A stretch of 64,000 bases of DNA from Enterobacter ludwigii (GTDB lineage Bacteria > Pseudomonadota > Gammaproteobacteria > Enterobacterales > Enterobacteriaceae), in NCBI GenBank assembly GCA_023023105.1, contig CP083824.1, positions 558,001-622,000 on the forward strand, written 5' to 3'. Shown one piece after another: positions 7,203-19,200 of the stretch (position 1 is the stretch's first letter; every line of letters begins with the position of its first letter). Position numbers and translations under genes: made by a program. The notes under the pieces are model-generated. The model was not told where the DNA came from and made no database searches. It saw only the letters and a list, made by a program, of their open reading frames with translations.

Positions 7203-10200
7203 ATGACGCGTATAAAAAATCGGAGTCTACGGCCCCGCGCCCATCGTTTTGCGCTTGAATCTCGCCAACTTTTTGATGGCGCCGCGTTAGCTGAAACCGC
7301 CGCACATAATGATACCGCCAGCGATCTGGTCCACCATGCCAGCATCGCTGAGCAAACGCGCATTGCCGATATCACCGTTCCGGCCGCCGCACCCGACCTG
7401 ACCGCGCCCATAAAAGGCATCTCCGTCATTGAACCCAGCACCCTGAATGCCGCAGGCGCAGATGCCGCACAGCTCAGCGACTGGCAAATCAGCGCGACAG
7501 ACAGCAGCGTGACCGTCACCGCCACCCTGCGCGACAGCACCATCGGCACCTTAAGCGACGGGCAAAGTAGCGGTACCATTCTCACCATGACCGGCACGGC
7601 AGATGAAGCGCAGGCGTGGCTGAATAGCCTGACATTCAAAGCGGCGGATGTGGAGCTTGGCAATAACGCCGCCACCAGCCAGCTTGATGTCCACGTCAGC
7701 AGTGAATCCGGTGATGCCAGCGGTTCGATGGATATTACGGTCACCCCGTCGAACGACCCGGTCACCGTCGCCGATAACCACCAGACCGTCGCCGAAATCG
7801 GCAGCACGGCGATCACCGACACCACGCTGTTCGCTGTCGACCCGGAGGTCAGTGCGGGGACACAGTTCCCGGTGCAAATCGTGTATGGCTTAACCGAATT
7901 GCCGAAGTACGGCTACCTGACGCTGGACGGCGACCGCCTGGGGATTGGCTCCGTCTTCACCCAGGAAGATGTCATTAACGGCAGCCTGGTTTACGTCCAC
8001 ACGGCAACCGGGGCCGATCAGAACACTGCCGATGGTTTTGTGGCGGTCGTCAACGACGGCGCTACGCCGAAAGATCTTTCGGGCACGGTGCACATCACGC
8101 TGGATATTGCGCCGCTGAACCAGTTGCCGTCGGTAGGCGGTAGCGGTCTTGTCTATGAAGGCCAGCCGGCTAACGCGGTCGATACCGGCAATGTCGGGCA
8201 GTATATCGTCGCCAGCACCGGCGGCGATCCGCAGGATACAATCCTGACCATTGCCATTACGTCACTGCCGACCCACGGCACGCTGTACTACAACGGCGTG
8301 GAAGTGACCGTCGGCCAGACCTTTGATTATGCCGATCGCAGCCTGCTGACTTATAAAAATGACGGCAGCGAAAACCAGGGCCAGGACAGCTTTGGCGTGC
8401 GCGTCACTGACCAGGGGGGTGGCACTGGCGTCCCGGGGAATAGTGATGGCGTCATCACCCTGCGCGTGCAGGATGTTGACGACGATCCAACCTTCACTGG
8501 CAATGGCAGAACGCCGAATGCCGACGTGCCATCAACAGGCACTACCGCTGTCACGCTCACCGCCGACATGCTGTCTGCCAGCGATGTGGATTCAGGCAAT
8601 AACCATCTGAGCTTTATCACCGATAACTCGGGGCTGACTCATGGTTATCTGACGCTCAACGGTAAAATCCTCAATAACGGCGGCACCTTTACCATGGCGG
8701 ATATCCTCGCGGGTAAGGTGCAATACGTGCAGTACGCCGGGGCCAGTACCGCAGGCCAAACCGACAGCTTTAACTTCGTTCTCGTCGATAACACCATGGC
8801 GCTGCGCTGGAACGATGACGGCAGCCGCTACAACCGTGCCGGGGGCATTTATGACCCAGGAACGCAAACGCTAACCCGTTTCACGTTTACCCTGGGTCTC
8901 GTGCAGTTCGCCAACGGCAGTGGTATTGGCACGCTGCCCACCAGTGATCCGCAAATTGCCCACAGTGACTCCAGTTGGGCAGGCGCGGTTTTCACCACGG
9001 GCGACAGCCGCGGGCAGCTCAATGAAGGCGGTAGCGTCACCCTTAACGGCACAAACGGTGATTTCTCCGCCGTTGCGGGCATGAGCTACACCGCGACGGA
9101 CGTTGATCCTTCGCAGGTGGTCTACACCTTCCTCGGCTTTTCGAATGGGGCGACAGGCGGCGAGATTCAGCGTAAAGACAGCAGCGGCAACTGGGTTACC
9201 GTAGGGGCCTACGGCACCTTTATTCAGGCAGATCTTGATGCCGGGAATATCCGTTTTCAGCATGACGGTGGCGAGACGTTCTTCTTTGCCGCCCAGTTTG
9301 CGGTGTCAGCAGGGCTGACGAAAACCGATCAAAACGGCTATATCACTCAGGATATCTGGACCCCAACGCTCAATATTTATGTCACGCCAGTCAACGATTT
9401 GCCGGTGGTGACCGGTTCCTCGACGACCGTGATCGCGGAAGGGGAAACGGCTTACATCACCACCGGGCAACTGAGCATCAGCGATCCGGATGATGCCAAC
9501 AGCGGCAGCGATCTTGAAAGCAGCGCCACCCTGCGTGATGGCGTGGATAACTACGCCTATAACAACGGCGCGGGCGGTGGCACGCCGCTGAAATTTGAAA
9601 TCGACAGCCTGCCGACAGGCGGCACGCTGCAATATTATGACGGCAGCGCCTGGAAAGATGTCACGGTCGGCATGACGCTGGATGCGGCGCTGCTTACCGC
9701 CAGCACCAACACCACCGGCCTGCGTTTCGTGAACGACGGCTCAGAGGTACGCAAAACCGACTTTACCGTTACCGCGATTGACCGCTGGAGCGCACGCTCT
9801 GCAAGCAGCGGGAAGGTGACGATTCAGATAACCAACGTCAACGATGCGCCGCAGATTGCCAAAAACCCGACGCTCGCCGACCCGGTTATTCAGCCCAATT
9901 CGCCGAACATCATTGGCGGGGCTCCGGAAAACAACCCGCTGTATGTCAAAGAAGGCAGCTATCAACAAATCACCAGCGCCCTGCTACAGGCCTATGACTC
10001 CGACAGCAGCGCACGCCAGGTGCAATACACCATCACCTCTGCCCCTGCGCATGGCAACCTGGCTTACTCTACCGATGGCGTACATTTCAGCATTATTGGT
10101 GCCGGGGGTTCCTTTACCCAGCAGGATGTGATCGACGGGCATATCTACTACCTGAGTGATGGCAGCGAAGGCAGTGGCCGCAGCGAAACCAGTACGCCCA

Positions 10201-13200
10201 ACACCCCGGACGACAAGTTCACCTTCCGTCTTTCCGACGGTGACAAAGAGCAGAGCGGCAACGAATTCTGGATTTACACCCTGCCCACCAACGATGCGCC
10301 GATTGTCTCGGCCCCGTCTGGCGTGCACAACATCACCAGTGAGAACCCGGCCAATAACCACATCACGGGCTTTTCGGTCAGCGACCCTGACCTCACGGCG
10401 ATAATTACGGGGGAAACCGACTATTTGCAGGTTACCGTTCGCCTGCTGGATCGCAGCGGTAACGCCCTCACCGATTACACGGGCGTCACCCTAGGCTATG
10501 ACTCCAGCAGCGGTGCGGCAACGGCCATCACCCACAGCGGCCAGAACGATTATCTGGTGCTGAGCGGTACGTATGCCCAGGTGAACGCCGCCCTTGCTGG
10601 ATTAACGGTCACCTTCACCGGAGATCGCAACACACTTTATCAGGTACAGGTGATTGCCGATGACCGCCTGCGCGATGCCAGCGGCGCATTAGTGGGAGGG
10701 GCAAACGGCGGTAGCGAAAACCAGTCGAATACGCCGGGCAAAAGTCAGCCGGGCACGATCAGCAGCACTGAATATAACTGGTACAGCAGTACCACCGTTG
10801 CCGAGGCAGACAAGGGCAACATCAGCATGGCCTCGGTCTGGGTTCGCGCCTCAACCATTAACGATCCCGGCACCCTGACCATCACCACACCGGCCCGCAC
10901 GGCGCTGGAAGATCAGGCCACCTTTATCGGCGGCAACATCACCCTTAGCGATGTGGAATCCACCAGCTTTGGTACCCCGGTCACCGTGACCATCACCGTT
11001 GCCGAGGGTACGCTGGGTATCGGCGGCAGCGGCACACAGGAAAGCGTCACCCCGAGTGCGACGGGTAGCCAGCAAGTGACCATCAGCGGTGATGATACCG
11101 GTACGCTGGTTTTGACCGGGCGGGCCAGCGACATTCAGGCCCTGCTTAACGACACGACGCTGGGGCTGACCTGGACCAGCCCGTTGAACACTAACCACGA
11201 TCTCAACGGCGCTGCACCAGGCGATGTCACCGTGACGTTGCACCTGGATGACGGCGGTTCGCACATTGGTGATACCGCCGGGGGTGCCAACCCTGCCGAT
11301 GCAACGCTGGATGTCACTATCGTGCCGGTTAACGATGCCCCAACGGTTAGCGCCGATTCGTCCACCGCCTATCTCAACAGCGATCGGGGCGTGACAAACG
11401 GCAACGCGGTCAGCGGTTTTGTTATCAGCGATCCCGACTATACCGACGGCGGCGACATTGCCGACGGCGAAAGCGACTTTATGCAGGTGACGGTGCGTAT
11501 CACCGACACCGACGGTACCCCGCTCGCCGCCGCGTTTTACAATAATGGCAGCGTCTCCAGCATCATTATCAACTCTGGCAATACTCAGTCCGGCGTAACC
11601 CTCGACACGACCTTCGATGGCAATAAAGACGCCCTGGTGATCCGCGGTACGCTGGCCCAGGTGAATGCGTATCTGGCCGATTTGCAGGTTTCAATGACCG
11701 GCAGCGGCGTGGAAAACGCCGACAAAGCCTGGCATGTTGAAGTCATTGCTGATGACCGTATGCGCGATCTCACCACCGGGGCGCTGCTTAGCGCAGGCAA
11801 TGCCAACGGCGGTGAAAACGATGCCAACGGCAACGGCACGCAAACCGTGCCCACCACCGTGATTGACCCGTATGCAGCGCTGCCCGCAGGCCTGACGCAA
11901 AACGTCGCCATTGCCGCGCGCACCATTTTCCCCAGCAGCATTAACGATCCGGCGACCATTACCGTCACCGATAGTAACGTCTCAGAAGGCGTGGCGAGGG
12001 TGAAACTCCCGGCCATCGCCGTGGCCGATCCGGATGCCGATGTCGCCACGTTGCAGGCGACAATCACCCTGCCCTCTGGCTTTACCTTTAGCGGGCTGAA
12101 CAGCGGCGATGTGGTCACCACCGATGCTTCCGGTCACCAGACGCTGGCGCTCTCCGGCACCCTCAGCGAACTGAACGCGCGGCTGGCAAACCTGACGGTG
12201 CAGCTCCCGACGACCACAGGCGTAGCGGCCACCGACTGGAACGGCAGCTTTAGCGTAACGGTGGTGGTCAATGATAACGGCAACCACGGTAGCCGCCCGT
12301 CAACGCTGGACGGAGACAGTAACGATCCGGGCAGTAACCCAGGTGACATCAGCTATGCCGATGCCACCTCTGCCGCGCTGATCACCACCCGCACCTTCAC
12401 GGTCACCGTTGTGCCGGTTAACGATGCGCCAGGGTTAACCAAAACCACACCGCAGACCCTTGCCCCCATCAGTGAAGACAGCGCAGACGCGACCATCGTT
12501 GGAGACACGGTCGACAATTTGTTTGGCAGCTACTTCCAGGACACGGCGGACAACGTTGATAACTCGGCTATCGGAGCCAGCGGTGGTACATCCTCAGATT
12601 CATTCTGGGGTGTCGCGATTAATAGCCTGACGACTAACAGCGCCCAGGGAAGCTGGCAATACTCCACCGACGGTGGCAGCACCTGGACCGCCATCGGCAC
12701 CCGCACCGACGCCAGTTCTCTGCTGCTGGATAAAACCGCCCGCGTGCGCTTTGTCCCGGCGGCCAATTTCTTTGGCACCCCGGCGGCGCTGACCGTGCGG
12801 CTGGTGGAAACTAACAGCAACAACGACACGACAAGCACCACAGCAACGCCGACCAGCGGGCTGGTCACGTCGACGGCCACCAACGGCGGCACGTCGCGCT
12901 ACAGCGCCAGAACGGTCACGCTTTCCACCAGCATCACCGGGGTCAACGATCGCCCGGTGCTCACTGGCAGCATGCCGGTGACCATGGTGGAAGATACTCC
13001 GCAGGCGGTGACGCTCGGTTCACTGTTGAGCGGAAAATACAATGACGACACCGACAACCAGAGCGCCATCAGCGGCGGTGGCAACGCCAGCGGTGCGGCG
13101 GGCTTTGTGGCGATCACCGGCAACAACACCAGTACCAGCCTGGGCCACTGGGAATACTCCACCGATGGCAGCACCTGGCAGAGCCTGGGCACCGACTACA

Positions 13201-16200
13201 GCGACAGCAATGCGCTGGTGTTAAAAACCACCTCGCAGCTGCGTTTTGTGCCCCTGGCCGACTACAACGGCACGGTACCGGGCGGGCTGACCCTTCACGC
13301 CGCCGATACCAGTACCACCGCCGATGCGGGGGTGACAACACTGTATGCGGTACAGGATCTGCAAAGTGCCATTAACCAGGGCGATACCAGCCACTGGAGT
13401 AATGCGCAAACCGTCACGCTCACTATCACTGCCGTCGCGGATGCCAAAAACGATGCTGCCTCAACCCACTCCGGTACCCCGGTCACCGTGGATGTGATGG
13501 CCAACGATACCTTTAGCAACAGCGATAAAACGCTGACATCAGTCACCCAGGGCGCGCGCGGGTCAGTCAGTATTGTCGATGGCAAAGTGCTGTATACGCC
13601 GAACAATAGCAGCTATGTCGGCAGCGATACCTTTACCTACACCGTGACCAGCGGCGGCGTGAACGAAATCGCCACCGTGACCATCACCATGACCAACAGC
13701 GCACCGGTCGTTGCCAGCGAACATGTGTCGGTCGCCGAAGACAATAGCCTAAGCGGTTCAGGCACCACCGGGCTTTTGTATAACGACAGCGATCCCGATG
13801 GCGATACGCTGACCGTCACCACCTTCAAAATTGGCAGCCAAACCTATAACGCAGGGGATACGGCGACCATTGCCGGGAAAGGAACGCTGGTGGTTAACGC
13901 CAACGGCAGCTATACCTTTACCCCGCTTCCCGACTGGAATGGCACCGTACCGCAGGTCACCTATACGGTGAGCGACGGACGCACCAACGGCGCGGTAACC
14001 ACGACGCTCGATATCACCGTCACCCCGGTAGCCGACACCCACGCAGATACCGCCACCACCCATGCGGGGGTGGCGGTCACTATCGACGTATTGGCTAACG
14101 ATACGTTCAGCAACCCGGATCGCTACCTCAGCGCCACCACCAGTGGTCTGCACGGCACCACGACGATTGTCAGCGGTAAAGTCATCTATACCCCAACAAC
14201 GGGCTACGTCGGCACGGATACCTTTACCTATACCGTGAGCAGCAGCGGCGTGACCGAAACCGGCACGGTGACCGTTACCATGACCAACAACGCCCCGGTC
14301 ACTCAGGGCGAACAGGTCACGACGGCGGAAGACACCGTCTTGTCGCGCCCGGCCACCAGCGGGCTATTAATCAACGACAGCGATCCGGATGGCGACCCCC
14401 TCTCCGTTGTCAGTTTTAGCGCTGACGGCCATACCTGGAGCGCGGGCGTCACCGGAACGATTACCGGGAAAGGCACGCTGGTTATCAACAGCGATGGCAG
14501 CTACACCTTCACCCCGGTGGCGGACTGGAACGGCAGCGTGCCACAGGTCACCTATACCGTTTCGGACGGGCGCAGCAACGGACTGACCACCGCCACGCTG
14601 GATATCACCGTCACCCCGGTGGTCGATATCCACGATGACAGCGCCACCACTCACGCCGGTGTGCCTGTCACCATCGACGTGCTGAGTAACGACACCTTTA
14701 GCAACAGCAATAAAACGCTGACTGCCACCACCGACGGCCAGCACGGTACGGTCACCATTCAGAGTGGCAAAGTCATCTATACCCCGACGGATGCCAGCTA
14801 CGTCGGCAGCGACACCTTTACCTATACGGTTACCAGCGGCGGCATTGCCGAAACTGCGACGGTTAGCGTCACCATGACCAACAGCGCGCCGGTCGTTGCG
14901 GACCGCCAGCTCACGACCCCGGAAGATACCGCGCTTGTCGGCACCGCCAGTAACGGCCTGCTTTTCACTGCGACGGACAGCGACAATGACACGCTTACGG
15001 TGGTGGATTTCACGGTCAACGGACAGCGCTATAACGCGGGGGATCGTGCGGATCTCAGCGGTAAGGGATCGCTGACGATCAACAGTGACGGCAGCTACCG
15101 CTTTACGCCTGTCGCGGACTGGAACGGCGCGCTGCCGCAGGTGACCTATACCGTCACAGACGGGCGTTCCAACGGCACCACCAGTGCCATTCTGACCTTG
15201 AGCGTCACGCCGGTAGCCGATGCGCACAATGACACCGCCAGCACCCATGCGGGCGTACCGGTGACCATTGACGTGCTGGCAAATGACACGTTCAGCAATG
15301 CCGATAAAGCGATTACCGCCACCACCGACGGGCAAAACGGCACGGTGGCGATCCAGAGTGGCAAGGTCGTTTATACACCGACCGACCCGACCTTTATCGG
15401 CACCGATACCTTCACCTATACGGTGACCAGCGGTGGCATTAACGAAACGGCGACCGTCACGGTGACGGTGGGCAACAGCGCCCCGGAACTCACCCCGGAA
15501 CAGGCCACAACGCCGGAAGACACGCCGCTGGCGGGTGCGGGCAGCACCGGGTTACTGGCACACGCCAGCGATCCGGATAACGACGCCATTAGCGTGACCA
15601 GGTTTAGCGTTGACGGGCACGACTACAACGCAGGCGACACGGCAACCCTTGCCGGGAAAGGCACGTTGACCATCAACAGCGATGGCAGCTACCTGTTTAC
15701 CCCGGTTGCCGACTGGAACGGCGCACTGCCGCAGGTGACCTACACCGTTTCAGACGGGCTGATCCACGGCGACAGCACCACCACGCTGGATCTCAGCGTC
15801 ACCCCGGTGGTTGACGCCACTGCGGACAGCGCCAGCACCCATGCCGGGACACCGGTAACCATTGATGTGCTGGCAAACGACACCTTTAGCAACAGCGACA
15901 AAGCCATTACCGCCACCACGGACGGTCAGCACGGCACGGTGGCGATGCAGAACGGTCAGCTGGTTTATACCCCGTCTGACGCAGGCTATGTTGGCACCGA
16001 CACCTTTACCTACACGGTCACCAGCGGTGGGGTTAACGAAACCACCCACGTTACCGTGACGCTGACCAACAGCGCCCCGGCGGTACCCGACTTAGCGGCC
16101 ACCACCGCCGAGGACACCCCGCTTGTCGTTACCGCCGCCAGTGGATTACTGCATAACGCCACCGACAGCGAGCACGACGCACTCACGGTTAGCGACTTTA

Positions 16201-19200
16201 GCGTTGGCAGCCAGACCTGGAGCGCAGGCACCCAGGCAACGCTGGCGGGCGTGGGTGAACTTACCATCAACAGCGATGGCAGCTACCGCTTTACCCCGGT
16301 TGCCGACTGGAATGGCACGGCTCCACAGGTGATCTTTACGGTCAGCGACGGGCGAACAAACGGCAGCACCAGCGCCACGCTGAATATCACCGTGACACCG
16401 GTTGCCGATGCCCGTGATGACAGCGCAACAACCCACTCGGGCGTACCGGTGACCATTGATGTGCTGGGTAACGATACGTTCAGCAATGCCGACAAAACCC
16501 TGCTAGCCACCACCGACGGCCAGCACGGCGCGGTTGTTATTCACAATGGCCAGGTCATCTATACGCCTGCCGATTCCCGCTATGTCGGCACGGATACCTT
16601 CACCTACACCGTACGCAGCGGCGGAGTTGAAGAAAGTGCGACCGTCACGGTGACGATGACCAACAGCGCGCCGGTTTTAACGGACGAGCATGTCACGACG
16701 CCAGAAGATACGCCGGTAAGCGGGCCAAACCTGCTGGCAAATGACACCGACGCCGAGGGCGACACGCTTACGCTTACCGGGTTTAGCGTCGACGGGCAGC
16801 ATTATCTGGCTGGCGACACCGCCACGTTGAGCGGGAAAGGCACGCTGACCATCAACAGCGACGGCAGTTACCTGTTTACCCCGGTTGCCGACTGGAACGG
16901 CGCACTGCCGCAGGTGACCTATAGCGTGACCGACGGGCGGACCAATGGCGAACGCAGCACCACGCTGGATATCGCTGTGCTGCCGGTTGCCGATGCGGTT
17001 AACGACAGCGCCACCACCCACGCCGGCACCCCCGTGACCATTGATGTGCTGGCAAACGACTCGTTCAGCAACAGCGATAAAACCATTACCGCCACCACGA
17101 ACGGCCAGTACGGCACGGTGGCGATCGAAAATGGTCGCGTCGTTTATACCCCGACGGATGCCAGCTATGTCGGCAGCGACGCCTTCACCTATACGGTAAC
17201 CAGCGGTGGCATCGCTGAAACCGCGACGGTGGTGGTGACCCTGACCAATGCCGCGCCGGTTTTAACGGGCGAGCATGTCTCTACACCAGAAGACACCCCG
17301 CTGGCAGTACCGAATCTGCTCGCTAACGACCACGACCCGGAAGGCGATCCGCTCACCATTACCGGCTTTAGCGTGGGCGGTCAGAACTATCACCCCGGCG
17401 AAACCGCCACCCTGAGCGGTCGCGGAACGCTGACCATTAACAGTGACGGCAGCTATCTGTTCACCCCGGTTGCCGACTGGAACGGCAGCGCACCGCAGGT
17501 TACTTACACGGTCAGCGACGGACGCAGTAACGGCGAGCGCAGCGCGACGCTGGATATTACCGTCACGCCGGTGACTGACGCGTTCGATGATACGGCCAGC
17601 ACCCACGCGGGCACCCCGGTCACCATTGATGTGCGGGCAAACGACAGTTTCAGCAATGCGGATAACACCATTACCGCCGTCACCCCAGGCCAGCACGGTT
17701 CGGTGGCTATCCAAAACGGCAAGGTGGTTTACACCCCGAGCGACGCAGGCTATGTCGGCAGCGACACCTTCACCTACACGGTGACCAGCGGCGGCGTCAC
17801 CGAAACGGCCACCGTCACGGTGACCCTGACCAACAGCGCGCCACAGCTTAGCGGCGAACATGTCAGCACACCGGAAGATACTGCGTTTTCTGGTTCTGGC
17901 AGCAGCGGCCTGCTGGCCCATGCCAGCGATGCGGATAACGACGCCCTCAGCGTCACAGGCTTTAGCGTTGACGGACACAGCTACAATCCGGGCGAAACGG
18001 CGCTGATTAGCGGTAAAGGCACGCTGGTGATTCACAGCGACGGGCACTATCTCTTTACCCCGGTTGCCGACTGGAACGGCGACGTGCCGCAGGTGACCTG
18101 GACCGTCTCCGACGGGCGAAGCAACGGTTTTAGCAGCGCAACTCTGGATATTCATGTTCTACCGGTTGCCGATGCCATTGACGACAGCGCCAGCACCCAT
18201 GCGGGTGTGCCGGTCACTATCGACGTTCTGGGTAACGACACCTTTAGTAACGCCGATAAAACCCTAAGCGCCGTAACACAGGGCCAGCAAGGCACGGTCA
18301 CTATCAGCACAGGCAAAGTGGTCTATACCCCCACCGATCCGAACTATCTGGGAACCGACACCTTTACCTATACCGTTACCAGCGGTGGTATCACCGAAAC
18401 CGCCACCGTCACGGTGACGATAAGCAACACCCCACCGGTACTGACGGGCGAGCAGTTGACGACACCGGAAGATACCCCGCTGAGCGGCCCGAACCTGCTG
18501 GCGAACGATTATGATGCCGATGGCGACGCGCTCACCCTGAGCGGGTTTAGCGTCGACGGGCAGCACTATCTGGCAGGCGAAACCGCCACCCTCAGCGGGA
18601 AAGGTACGCTGACCATTAACCGCGACGGCAGCTACCTGTTTACCCCGGTTGCCGACTGGAACGGCGGGGTTCCACAGGTGACCTATGAGGTGACCGACGG
18701 CCACACCAACGGTACGCGTACCACCACGCTGGATATCCGCGTTCTGCCGGTCATTGACGCATTTGATGATGCCGTCAGCACCCACTCTGGCGTACCGGTC
18801 AGCATTGATGCGCTGAATAACGACACGTTCAGCAACAGCGACAAAGCCATTACCGCCACCACCGACGGCCAGCACGGGACGGTGACGCTACAAAACGGTA
18901 AACCGGTCTATACCCCAACGGACCCGGCATATGTCGGCAGTGATACCTTCACCTATACGGTCACCAGCGGCGGTATCGCAGAAAGCGCAACGGTCACCGT
19001 GACGCTAGTTAATGCCGCACCGGAGCTGGCCTCTGCGCATGTCAGCACGCCGGAAGATACGCCGCTTGCCGGGCAAAACCTGCTGGCAAACGCGCGCGAT
19101 CCGGACGGCGACCCGCTGACCCTCACCGGCTTCCAGGTGGCGGGCCAGGATTATCATCCGGGCGACACGGCCATTCTCGTGGGCCAGGGCTCGCTGGTGA